Of a stretch of 64,000 nt of DNA, positions 21,952-36,858 are shown piece by piece. The translations under genes were made by a program, and so were the position numbers. The notes below the pieces were generated by a model that saw only the letters and a list, made by a program, of their open reading frames with translations, did no database searches and was not told the origin of the DNA. Origin of the DNA: Scleromitrula shiraiana (lineage: Eukaryota; Ascomycota; Leotiomycetes; Helotiales; Sclerotiniaceae); NCBI GenBank assembly GCA_028455995.1, contig JABELC010000004.1:806001-870000 (forward strand). The letters are read 5' to 3'. Positions within the stretch are counted from its first letter, which is position 1; every line of letters begins with the position of its first letter.

Positions 21952-24900
21952 ACTTTTACTCGTTGGTAGTAAGGTTTGGTACACGTCACGGTACAAGCTA
22001 TTTCGTCTGGATGATACGAACTTTCGGAGACGGATAGGAAGTTCGTGGAGGAAAGAATCGGGGAGGAATCCGTAGCATTAATTAGTATCAAATAACAAAT
22101 ATCTTGCTTAATTCCAAATTATACACACCACAAATACTGAGATTCATTGTAACATAGAAATCCCTGCGTAATTCAGGCTCTGAGATGATTAAACTTGATA
22201 GCCATATATTGGTAGTAGTATATGAATAGATATTTTCCCATCTTCCCCTTCTACGTTATCTTTTTATCTTAATGACTACCTAAGACTTCAACGTTCATTT
22301 GCTTGGATCTCAAAAACTATTCATGTTGACCTCATAGCTTCCATCTTGTGGATGTTGATAAAGTCTTATCAGATATAGTTTCGTTTATTGGATTGAGCAA
22401 TTCAAATTCTAAATGTCCGTTTAGTTCACATATAATCAGTTTTACTTCTATCATTGTTATATCTATATTGTATATAACATTCAGATTGAATTTGTTCCAA
22501 AAAGAATTCACTATCTTTATCCTAAACAAACATTCAAAGAATATTTGTTTGAAATATTTTTGAATTTCTGTATTTTGAATGGACATTAAAAGGTGAATTC
22601 GTTCGGATGAGAAGACTTAAGATAACACTACAAATTCTATAGCAACCTGAGTAGTAGATTGTTCTTGTGGATACTTGATTAGAAGCTGATTTCAGTTTCC
22701 TACTACTAGTCTTCAAGCAACGGTATGGCAATTTGACGATATATGTCGTTGCACGTACATGAAAAACATTCTCATAATTCTACTACCATATATAGTTATT
22801 GATGTGAGTGATAGGACCATGAATTCCACTTAGTTCCTGTAGATATCAACTCTCATGCCGGGAAAACAGAGCTACTGATGTTTCTTGTCACTATTTCGGA
22901 TTATAAGACGCACAAATGATCAAGGAAATAGAGAACTACCCCGCTTCTGCTATTTACCTCAAAATTTCGAGTGAAGTCTCCGCTCCCCATACCATCGAAA
23001 AGATTGGAACTGATCTATGCATTCACTAAATTGAATAATATTTGACTACCGTGGCTTCACTTTGAGCCTTTGAGCCCAAGATGATTGAGTATAAACTCGC
23101 AAACTCTTTAGACAGAGAAATATCTAACGGGAGGTGAGAGAACGGATAGTAACCTTTTGTATTGCCAGGTTGGAATTTATCTCTACTTAAAACTCTTTTA
23201 TCCGACACTTTGAGCTCATGAGCAGAAAATAGGTAAAAACTAGATAGTGAATACCTGTCTAAACTCGAATAGGACGGCAGTGAATCCATAGGTCATGTAC
23301 ATATTCGCTGGAAATCAGTCCGAGATTGATTTCTGATTCTCTGTGCAAGATATATAAACCCCAATTCTCACCCAAATGGAACACGGTACAGATGATCCGA
23401 ATACAGTAAAACCCAAATCGACAGGTGTGTGCATGGAGTTCATATCGGTACGATACCAGGCTAGTTAGTAGATCTCTCATACGCTTTGTGAGGATGTTTA
23501 AAGTGCGGAAAGATGGGCAGAGTTAAATAGAGAGGGTGTAAACGACGATAATAGTGAATGATAAGGCATGACGAGAGAAAAATACGATGGTTGTAATGCC
23601 AATCCACAGCATAAGAGATTCAACGACAGTTACTAACATCTCAGCCAAGTTTCGACCTTACAAACCATGGTTCTAATGCTTTTTTTCCATGCAGCTTCAA
23701 CTGATTTCACATCATCAGTCAACTTAACAACCACAGCCCATGTTTAATATAAACCAGATTATCTAGTCCAGAACCATGACTGGTGCTGCAATCGGTTATT
23801 AGATTCTCCTGATGTCTCTACACACTGCTGAGTGCAAAGGGTTGTTTATATGCCTCCATCGATGATCCGAAATATGAAGTTCAGATACCTTACCTGCCTG
23901 ATACCTAAAGATCCAAAGAGATCTAATCTAACGTCTCGGTTTCATCATTCACTCCACCCCACTCGCTTACTCCACCCTCCTTCTCTTTGTCCGCTATCAA
24001 AAGGATATCTCGAACCCCTAAATACCATGCTATAAAAACACCCAAGCCTTACCAAACTCTTGATCCCGATATAGAGAGTCTATACAGCAATATGACGTTT
24101 ACTTTAAGGTGTTTTTGGTCAAATTATGCATGCATGATTCGTATTTGTACTTGTAATTCTGTTTGCAGGGGGCGAATAGACGGACGGGTTGTATTTAGAG
24201 GGAGGAACGCAAATAAGGATATGAAAATATTGGTGATCAATATCCTTCACTGTCGTTCTTATGTAATTATAACATATCGGTATAAGTAGCAGTAATGTTG
24301 TTAATGAAGATAGTTTCACCGTCACCAAACAGTCAAATCTTATCCATCCATCATTCAACAAATCAACATTTAAAACTTATCGGAAAATGCAAATCGTCGA
24401 ACACAGGTATATGACCGCTTCCATGCCCGATTTTACTTTTTCACCACATCCTCATCCCACCTTTTCTTCATCTTCGAGTAACAATTCTAATGCCTGGAGT
24501 ATGAATTTGGAGTGTGGGATGGATGATATTCATACTCGTGATCTCGCTTGTGGGTTAATTCACGTACCCCTGAACGATAAATACCGATAATGAAGAGCAA
24601 AAAGACGACCGATCTCAAGATAAGGTAGCACCATACCATAAAAGAAGCTCATACGAAGCTCACTTAACCTGTTGAGACCTTAGTTAAACACTAATAGTGA
24701 ATTAGCCTCGAGAATCGGAGTATTCCCGATACGCGCACACCTAGCCTAGGGTTCAAGAATTCGGGTATTGGGATATAAATATCTCCTCTCACGAAGAGAT
24801 ATAACTTTTTTGGACAGGTGAACAAACGAAGAGAGCGCAGGAAATCATGGGGGTGGTGCTGGAAGTATAATGTATGATGAATTAATGGAAATATAGTGTT

Positions 24901-26234
24901 TGTTGAATTTGGAATTGGTCTTGGTTTGCATGATCCGGGAGGGTTATTATCAGCAGAGAGATTACTTTTATCGGGTGAATGTTATTGTTGAAAACGATGA
25001 TGATGTTATTATTGTCGTTTAGAAGGCTCGGTATCAATCATCTTTTTGACGGTGAATCCAAAATCTCAGACTGAGTAATAGAACTACTATATAGTGATTC
25101 CATCGGCCAGTAACCAAATATCTACGCACTGTAATCTGATTGTTGATCTGTTCCTAAATCGCAGATGATCATTTAGACAGTATCTTGATTTGTTCCGGAC
25201 GGCTCGTCAATATCTCCCAGTCGTGAATCGGTCAACCCATTGATCAATGGGCCTTCAAATGCGAATCGGCCTTCCTAGTCAATCGGCAATTGTTGAATGG
25301 GCCTCTCTACTCTCTTTGTTCCCCCCTCTTATATTATTAGAATTGAGATTATTGAGGTTGGAGGTTGGTTGAGAATGGAATGTACGTTGTTGTTGTTGTT
25401 AACGATCAACATGCCGATTCAGGAATTTAATAATATTGACGAATGGGGTAAGGAATTCTGAACTGGCCATCTTGTTCGGATTCAATTTCGGATTGATAAG
25501 TCAGTCATCCCATTCAGCAATATTGATCAATGGAATGGTCGATTCACGGATAGGACCCGTTAATGAATGGTCCGGAACAGATTGGTGGTTTTGAGGAGAT
25601 TGAAGTGGGATGTTTATACCTGGAGATCAGGCATAGGGAATTGGGTATGAGGTTTTCATCTGGAGGTAGTGAGATTGGGGTTGAGACTGGGCCTGGAAAG
25701 CGGAAGGGGAAAGGAAAGTGAATTTTGTATGCTGTAATTCGGGGGTTGATTTGATGTTAGCTGCTATGGTGTGATGTGATGACTTCGTTTGAAATAAGAT
25801 AGATTGAACTGCACTGGATTAAATCGGGACTGTTTGGATGGAAGTGTCATATACTATTGAGGTGTTGTAATTCAGAAATGAGGAAAAACATGGAAAATTA
25901 CACCAATGCGTAAAAGGACTTTTTATTATCATAAGCCAAATTTGTAAAGCTAAACATATCTTACGACTTATCCATCCAAATAATCAATGGGACGAACAAC
26001 TTCCTCCAGCATCATGTATGTGTTGCCACCTACGCCAAGGGACCTCTAAGCCGACATAGGAAAAATGGATATCAATATAGTTGGAACAAAAGAGAACGAC
26101 CAAATGCCTGCCTGTACTGTATACGAACGACACCTTGTATCATCCCAAAGGGAATCAACACAACTCCAACACAACTCTAACATGACTGTAATTCAAATAG
26201 TAAGATGACCACCATCGACCAACTCTCCACTCCC
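21952..26234. other. 4.3-kb gene-poor region
   Basis: AT-leaning DNA with many short open frames on both strands, none with a recognisable motif or convincing splice-linked continuation. A short inverted-repeat element is at 25191-25579. Some small gene could be missed here. Confidence 0.5.
25191..25579. mobile_element. 389-bp MITE-like element with GATT target-site duplication
   Basis: The ends are TGTTCCGGAC at 25191 and its exact complement GTCCGGAACA ending at 25579, flanked by GATT on both sides (25187-25190 and 25580-25583). Inside the ends, GTGAATCG and CATTGATCAAT also recur in inverted order, so the inverted repeats extend imperfectly over about 65 bases. There is no coding capacity. 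A non-autonomous DNA transposon is the best reading; the superfamily is not determined. Confidence 0.65.
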
Positions 26235-27369
26235 TCACTTTCTCATACCCCCCATCTCAACATCCCCACCCACCATCGGACTCACACTGCCACTTTCCCC
26301 CTTCAACAACTCCATCCCCTCCTTCTTCCCCTTTCTAAACTTAAAATTACTCTCCCCCCACGCACCACCCATAACCCATCCAGGATGCAACCCCGTCAAT
26401 GCTCCGGTAGCAAGAACAATCATAACACCCTCCAGCACCATAAACTCCGCCTGATGATCCTTAAACAACGCACCATCAAATCCCCCCTCCAATTCCACAC
26501 ATCTATACACCGATCTAATGAATATCGTAACTGTCGCGAGTGTTAATCCGCCTAGAAATGCATTGAAGAGTTTAGACGTAGTAAGTTGAATATATTTAAT
26601 ATTCCACCCTCCCCTCGTCCTATAAACTCTCCATGCAAAATCACCCGAAAGAAGCGCAAAAAGCGCCAAACTGAAAACCTGAAAGATCAATCCCGCCAAC
26701 ATAATCTTGCGTCCCACTTCAGTCGAACTCTTCGTTTTAGCTGTCGAGGCGATGGCACCACCAAGGGCTTGAAGAACAAGAGAGATAACATCGCAGGTGC
26801 AGAAAAGGAGGGTATAGGTTCTTGGGCTGAAGCGGGAGAGGGACGGGGTGGAGATGCTGGGGGGTGGGGAGTAGAGGATTACGATGCGAGAGAGACAGAG
26901 GTAGATGGCGGCGGTTAGGAAGGCGGGGGCGATGGTTAGAGTTATTAGGTAGGCGAGGAAGGAGCTGTGGTCGAAGGGGGAGGAGTGGAGATGGATGCGG
27001 GAGGCGTAGCCTATTATTTCAAGAAGCTGAATGGGGGTGGGGTGTTAGTTTGAGGTTTGGGGTCTGGAAATGGAGGAGAGTAGGGGGAACAGGAGAGGTT
27101 AAATGTAAATAGAGAAATGAACATACCAATCCGAATATCATGGCAACCGTATATCCCCAGGTTTTATACTTAAAACCAAGGAAAACTTGGGCAATAAGAA
27201 AGATTCCAAAAACAACCGCGTAGAAAGCATTTCCGCCGACAGATGGTAGATATAGAAAACTTGCTAATGATAAATCGCAAGTTTGAAGTGTACAAAGATG
27301 TGGGTTTAATAGAAGTGTTGTATTTCCAGTACCAGTCCCATTATGAAAGGAATGGGTTAAATTAGACAT
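26235..27369 (-). CDS. RTA1-like seven-transmembrane protein
   Basis: Two exons, 27369-27127 and 27026-26235 (donor GTATGT, acceptor ATTCAG); phases close to give 344 residues. The N-terminus is short and extracellular with NGTGTGNTT-type glycosylation sites and a CTLQTC element. Seven hydrophobic spans follow. Family marks are FYAVVFGIFLIAQVFLGFKY, LLLEIIGYASR at the exon junction, CDVISLVLQALGGAIAS, GRKIMLAGLIFQ, and FIRSVYRCVELEGGFDGALF, all as expected for the RTA1/lipid-translocating exporter-like family (fungal stress and lipid-response proteins of the plasma membrane). The C-tail is short and cytosolic with Gly/Glu. Length is within the family's usual 280-350 residues. Confidence 0.93.
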
Positions 27370-28500
27370 TTTGCGGTGCTAGTGAGAAGCCAAGGAAATG
27401 AATAGAAGACAAGTTGTAGGAATCCCAAGGGGAGGAAAGGTACAATGAAAACAGAATTGAATGAAGATGATTGTTATACTGATAATTTCATCTCGAAATA
27501 GAAGTAGATATCATACCTTTTAATATTCCCATTCTTCATGAACTATCATGAAAATCGGGCAGTGCAAGTGTAGAACTTTCGCATATTTCGTATATTGTCG
27601 GCATGACGGGGGTAATTCCTACACCGAGCTTGCGACGACAACGGAAACTTTGAAAAAATAACGGTCAGACCAATGGAAGTTCTGAGAGGTGATTACTTAA
27701 TGATTACCTCATCTATGTAAAAACTTCCATTGGTTCAATCGTAGGATTTTGCTTGATTAAGTAAGATTTTAAGCCTCTTGAAGCTTAGAATATTCCAAAC
27801 AATAATGTAGATGTGGATAAGGCTGACTTTCCTTACGTGAAATTCAGTTTGACTTGGGAGGATATCATAGGAGCAGAAGGAATAGAAAGAATGCAAGAGG
27901 GATCCTCAAATTCTTGGCTTGGGCATTGCTTGTGAAACGGCTCCTGGATGGTGGGCGGTTAACGATAAGTATGAGAAAGAACTTGTCTTCAAATCTTTAC
28001 TTGTAAACAAAGTTCACAAGAACACTATTAGAAATGCTTCTCGAGATACGACATATTACAGGACAAGAGGCTGAATATGCCAGTGTTCCGGACCTGAGAT
28101 GCCAAATACTCTAGGGAGACAAAAGTCCGGATTCAATTAATGAATTTTTTTGAGGAAGAGCATCGTCGGCGATATGTAGTAAATGGTGGATTTGGCCAAA
28201 CGCACGTATCTTTAGTAAGTAATAATTCCCCAGTCATACGTACGTACGGGTTTGAAGCATTACAATTCAAAACTTCCTTCTATAAGAGATTCCGATATTG
28301 AATCTTGGATGTTATGGGTGGTTATTTCTGACGAGCAGATGCATGTGAGGCGAAAAGGATTACCTGCAAAATTTCTATGAGAATTCCTTGAAGAAAGAAA
28401 TTGAAGTAATAATTCGAGAGAGATGTTGGAAGTGATTGTTTCCAAATGAGTGGGATAAATTTAGATGAAATAGATAATCATCATAATTTTCATCCAAATA

Positions 28501-28851
28501 AAGTGCTTCAACAAAAAATTATATATAAAGTAATAAATATAAAAACAAGGCTAAATAAAGTAAAAAAACACCAAAAAAAAGTAATTCAAATTAAAATACT
28601 AATATTAATATCTACAATATAAATTAGTATATAAAAAATTACATATAGTAATACTAGTAACTAAACTCAATATAATAGTTTTAATTCACTATATTATAGT
28701 TTTGATTATAATTTTACAAAATTCTTTACGAAACTCTATAAAGAATTACGTAATTACAATATAATAAATCATAACTACTATCTATATTGAGTTTAGTTTG
28801 ATCTAATCCACTAATCCACTATTCCATATATGATTTTTTGCTGAAGCACTC
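28501..28851. mobile_element. 351-bp AT-rich MITE with TA target-site duplication
   Basis: The left end AGTGCTTCAACAAAAAATT and the complement of the right end AGTGCTTCAGCAAAAAATC match over 24 bases with two mismatches, both transitions. TA dinucleotides flank the element at 28499-28500 and 28852-28853. A second inverted pair inside (AACTAAACTCAATATA near 28657 and its complement near 28780) makes the element hairpin-like. No coding capacity. A Tc1/mariner-type non-autonomous element fits the TA duplication. Confidence 0.75.
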
Positions 28852-29635
28852 TAATGACCCTGAAAAATCTGGGGAGTTAAGTAGAACCTGAATCTAGTAT
28901 GCATGAATACTTTCGTATAGAAATGATAATCTCTTAGCTTAGATTCCCCGAAATGATATCGACGACAGAAACAATTCTCTTATGTGGGCTCATTCATGAT
29001 GATGAACTCCGTTATCTCTCCAAATTCGAATAACTTATCCATGGATTTGATATTGCGTCTTTTTGCTTTGACTTGGTTGGATAGCTGCATCGTGTCGAGT
29101 AACAGTGAATGAAAAGCCTTTGGACGAAAAAGAATGAATATGCATCTTCGCGATGCATTTAAATTGGAATGGCACGGCTGAAGGAGGAGGAGGAGGAGGA
29201 GAGCGGGGGGGGCGATGGAAGAAAATCATACATACCATACCGTATGGACATCAATATTGGTAACACATCAATATCGACATCCACACACCACACACACCAC
29301 ACATAAACACAGATGCAAGAACACTGCCGTCATGATTCACTGACCTTTTACTGGTGCACTAATAATTCACATGCATCATTGATGAAATACTTTATTTCGT
29401 AGATCTTTTTTTCTCAATTACTATCCTTGATGTATCACGTGATAGAGTGATTAATAACCAATATAATCAATGAATTTATAGTGGCCGGTCTCGCAGGTCT
29501 TTATCTACCCTTGTTTCCAACACCCACCAACGGCATAATTCCTTGCACATCCCCACACTTCAAATTGATTTTGCATAGAGAAGAAAAAAAGACTCAAGAG
29601 AGAAAAACTACTAATAGATAGATTAGAGTCATACT

Positions 29636-29675
29636 TTCAAATTTTCTTCCCCTTCTTCTTCTTCTTTTTTTCCAT
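29636..29675 (+). promoter_or_regulatory. Pyrimidine-rich promoter tract before homocitrate synthase
   Basis: A CTTCTTC/TTTTTTCC tract some 190-225 bases upstream of the ATG, typical of highly expressed fungal genes; position and composition are the only evidence. Confidence 0.35.
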
Positions 29676-29862
29676 TATAAGAAGAACATATAAATCAATT
29701 TCAATCAATTCAATTATTTACATCTAAACCATCTTCCTTCTCATCATCATCATCTTCTTGAATGAAATATAATCCTCTTGAATAAAATATAATCTTCTAC
29801 AAACATCAATCAGTTTGATCACTTTCATCAAACAAAAAAACCCACCCAACAGCGTCGTCAAG

Positions 29863-33093
<3,231 letters not shown>

Positions 33094-33418
33094 ATGCCTC
33101 CCAGTCCCTTCCACCATCTCAAACATTCCCTCCCCCCTCTCCTCCTCCTCCTCTCCCTCTCCCTCGCCCAAGATAACCTCAACCCCACCGGCAGCGGCTG
33201 CGTCGACCCGGACGGTTTCCTAAGCTGCTATTCCACCCAACAAGACGCTCTCACTTCCTGTATCGAAGTCGCGAATAAAACCTGCTCTGCCGGGGACGTA
33301 CGTCGAGAGTGTATTTTGGCTTGTGGGAATGTGCAGCTGGCGGGGAATGTGGGGTGTTGGATTCAGAGTTGTTGGAATCAGGTGGGTTTTTTATTTTTTA
33401 TTTTGGTTGTTGGGTTAG

Positions 33419-33455
<37 letters not shown>

Positions 33456-34602
33456 CCTGGGGTATACTTGTTACTGTCACGGTTTATACATATTTTATGA
33501 GTAGTTAATTTTGTTTGTTTTTGGGTAAGATGGAGAGAGAAATTAACGAGAGATTTATCATAATTTAGTTGTATTCCTGCGAGTATCAAGGCACAGCTAT
33601 TCAATATTTAGCTGGAACCGATCTCGTTCAAGCTACAGTCGACATGCCATATTATCCCGCACCTGAAGGAAAACTTCCAGGCGGTTGCTGTAAGTTATTT
33701 TCTTACATGTTGGGCCCAGAAAATTAACATGGCTGATTCAAATATCTAGCTTGCAATTTGGGCAATGTATATGGAAATTTGACATATATTGCGCCGGATA
33801 ATCCATGCGATAGTTATAATGTGCTGCAAAGTATTCAGGCAACGGATGATTGTAATTGCTGCTCTGTGTCAGCGCCAATATCAAAGTGAGTTTATGGTTT
33901 TGTATTTTATGTTCTATGGTTGCTGTGTTAAGGGTTCTATATCGTTATTTGTCTCCCCCCTCCCAATCAATACAGTTACATCAACACCTTCACCAACCAA
34001 TCCACCCATTATTCCCAACATCCTAACTAACACTCCCCTCTTCCCCACCCCCCAGCGTCCTCAATATTTGCCCAACCACCAGCCTCACCTCCCTCGGCTT
34101 CGACAACTACCTCTCAACCATCCAATCAACCCTCAAAGACACCTCCCCCGACTCCTGCTCCATCCTCGAATCCGACCCCGCCCTCTGCACCACCTCCTAC
34201 GATTTTCCCTACGTAGGAAGCACCATCTACAACCCGCTCTCCCTGCCAACCGGCGAACCAGGAACGGAACAGCCGTCCAATTTACCCGGGGAGCCGTTCA
34301 CGAAGTTTGTGGATACGTATACGTTGGAGTTGTTTCCGAGCTTTACGACGACGATTACGCCCGCGCCGTGGAATGGGAAGAATGCAGAGGGAACTGGGGG
34401 AGGGGCGGGGACGGCTACTGCTGCTGCCACTGCTACTGCGAAGGGGTCGGGAACGGCGAAGGGGAGTGCGACGGGGAGTGCGACGGGGAGTGCGGCGGGG
34501 AGTACAGAGACTAAGAAGTCGAGTGCGGGGGATCTGTTTGTTCCGGGGAGATCTATGGTTTTTGGTCTCTGCGGGGTTCTTTTGGGGTTGGTACAACTAT
34601 AA
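33094..34602 (+). CDS. Secreted Cys-rich protein with probable GPI anchor
   Basis: Four exons, 33094-33381, 33569-33689, 33750-33885 and 34056-34602; phases close to give 363 residues. The N-terminus is a long signal peptide (hydrophobic core LPPLLLLLSLSLA followed by QDN). Cysteines recur through exons 1-3: GSGCVDPD, SCYSTQQDALTSC, KTCSAGDVRRECILACG, GCWIQSCW, YSCEYQG, GGCSCNLGN and DCNCCSVSAP, suggesting a disulfide-stabilised extracellular domain. Exon 4 turns into a Thr/Ser/Ala/Gly-rich stalk with repeated SATG units and ends in a hydrophobic tail (MVFGLCGVLLGLVQL), the layout of GPI-anchored cell-wall proteins. The first intron contains a (TA)n run at 33421-33454. I do not recognise a named domain. 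Confidence 0.82.
33421..33454. repeat. (TA)n run inside an intron
   Basis: Alternating TA in intron 1 of the Cys-rich protein gene. Confidence 0.85.
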
Positions 34603-35180
34603 ACTCCTTCAATGGGTGGTATATACATAGGTCTTTTATTTGAGGAAAGGAAAAAAGAATTTCGTAAATGAATTATAATTTGAGAGGTAGATCTTCTGGG
34701 GCATAGATAGATACAGAAAGAGGTGTTAAATGGGGAAAGATAAACTTACAGTGGTGGGAAGATATCAGGAGTACTGATACTAGGTACAATTTTATTATAC
34801 TTGTATCTTTTTCCCACGTAATCATGTAGTTAATTTTGTAGATAGAATCAACATATTCCATCTAACTTACTCGATCCAACCAGGTGCAACGCTCGCTCGA
34901 TCCTTCTCTCGAGTCTCCTTCTTTAGACAATTCTCACTATATTACATACCAAATAACAAATGCACCAATTTCCCATGCACTGCACTAAATTATCTATATA
35001 GCACAATCCATCCCCCACTAGGGTCTTCTACAAACACCTACATATATAAATCTCCCAATCGCGCACAAATCCTCGCTTAATATCCCCTCTCCCGGTCTCC
35101 CCGTCTTCCCTCTTCCCTCTTCCTTTTACACAACCTACATGCACACCACCAATATATCCCCATCTAAACAAGAAACGACC

Positions 35181-35299
35181 ACATACGACCATAGATCAAG
35201 GAAAATTGGGCATCCCGTCCGCTCTGCCATACACAAGCCTTGAATCGGTGAATTAGTAGTTGGGTGGGTGACCACCAGCGAATCCTCACTGTTGTATGT
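35181..35299 (+). rRNA. 5S ribosomal RNA (dispersed copy)
   Basis: The 119-nt sequence starts ACATACGACCATA and ends GTTGTATGT, whose ends pair as helix I, and is followed by a T-run. Conserved 5S parts are present: GGGCATCCCGTCCGCTCTGC, the internal control region TTAGTAGTTGGGTGGGTGAC, and CCACCAGCGAATCC. Relative to the common ascomycete form, the helix II strands read GATCAAGG and CCTTGAATC and still pair. The helix IV/V strands (CGGTGA and TCACTG) also still pair. Such compensatory change is typical of a functional variant 5S type, as known in Neurospora, rather than a decayed copy. It lies on the plus strand between protein genes, as dispersed fungal 5S genes do. Confidence 0.93.
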
Positions 35300-35305
35300 T
35301 TTTTT
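35299..35305 (+). terminator. RNA polymerase III T-run terminator of 5S
   Basis: Seven T residues immediately after the 5S 3' end. Confidence 0.8.
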
Positions 35306-36363
35306 CTTTTGCTTTTTTTCATTTTCTTTTGCTTTTTCATTTTCGTCTTTCTCTCTCTCCATCATGGCCATCTTCATATGTCGCGTATTCCGTGCTCTTT
35401 TTCTTTTTCCTTTTCCTTTTCCTACTCCGCATCTCCATTCCCCTTTAAACTCACCAACCTCCTCCCTTCCCCTTCCCCTCCGCCTCCGCATCCCCCAATA
35501 ACTCAACTCCAGCCAACCAACACGATTCCAGACCTCGCCACACCCGACTTAGCATAATATGATAGATAGATACTCTGCTCCATCTATTACATACCATTTA
35601 TCTCTCCATCCACCCCAAAAAAAACCACATCCTTCCTCATAAAACACCATATCAACATCGATCACCAGTCCCCGTCCCCTTGTCCTCCGTGCCATCTCAA
35701 TATAATCTAACATATTAAATCTAACATCTATCATCCAAATACTCGCGTATATATATATGCCATTCAATCAATGAGTTTGAGAAAACCATAGGAACTACTA
35801 CCTAACTAGTACTAGTACGTTAATAAAACGAATGGAATGGATCTCGAGGCTCGACTCTTTGAATATCATGATCGTATTTTTTTTTGTGGAGGGGATTATT
35901 CATCTATATATATATATAAATATAGATATAGATATAGATATAGATATATTCTACTAAGTCAATAGAAAGAACTTGAAAGCGATTTTAGATCGGTTTTCTA
36001 CTATATACTAGTACTAGTATTAGTAGTATCTTAGCTGGCATGATACAGCCTGTCAGAGATAGAGTAATGTGTAGATATATATACATATATACATACATGC
36101 ATGCACATGAAGATAATACATTACGATATTTCCCTATCATAGAACCACTGGCACTGGGATCTATATGTTTCGGGGTTTATTTTACTAGTACATATATATA
36201 CATACATTACTCCTCAAGTAAAAGTAACCATTAACCATTAACCATTAGCGAATCGCGCATATTGAGATATATTAAGATATATAATATAGAATGGAGCTAA
36301 CCACCGTGACTGTACAGCCCACGCATACATATATAGCCCACTCTACCACTAGCAATTACGCAA

Positions 36364-36364
36364 C

Positions 36365-36398
<34 letters not shown>
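36364..36398. repeat. (ACG)n microsatellite
   Basis: About 11 perfect ACG/CGA units. Confidence 0.9.
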
Positions 36399-36858
36399 TG
36401 GAGAAAGAAAGAGGGTTGATTGTTATATCGGGATGTTTATGGCGTGTATTGTATTGTGTTGTGTTGTATTGTATTGTATTATGATGGGAGTGGGAGGTTT
36501 GCGGTGGGTGGTGTGTGTGTGGTGGGTTTTATTGCGTGGGATGGGATGGGATCGTCACGGTACTTGTTCTTTGTGCGCTGGTATGTATGTATGTTGTATG
36601 TTGCCTGCTTGTATGCTTGTCTGGATGGATTGTGGGATTGTGGGATTGGTACTGGGGGGTATATGGATATAGGGATACATGGATAGATATTAGATAGATA
36701 GATATGGGTATATAAGTAAATTTAAATACATCTCTAAGCATCTACAACGGCAGGCTATCTATCTACCCACCCATTAACACGGCAGCAGAAGTAGATATTC
36801 GGATTTTGTTGCATGTCTAAATGGCTGCCGTTTGTAGGTTATTGGTTACAGTGATATA

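Larger units (their letters stand above)
27370..29862. other. 2.5-kb spacer
   Basis: The promoter region shared by the divergent RTA1-like and homocitrate synthase genes. It includes the AT-rich element at 28501-28851 and a CACACC-rich stretch near 29280-29305. No gene recognised. Confidence 0.6.
34603..36858. other. 2.3-kb spacer containing the 5S gene
   Basis: Besides the 5S rRNA gene, it has CT-rich stretches (35300-35500), TA-rich runs (35900-35950, 36080-36110) and an ACG run. Long basic or Arg/Lys-rich open frames here come from repeat composition and are not genes. Confidence 0.65.

Noticed and set aside
24740..24775. GGTTCAAGAATTC resembling a tRNA B-box
   Set aside because: No A-box at a suitable distance and no cloverleaf; likewise GCTCGAATC near 62136.
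35135..35506. 123-codon Arg/Lys/Glu-rich frame on the minus strand
   Set aside because: It overlaps the 5S gene and CT-rich repeats; the composition is repeat-derived.
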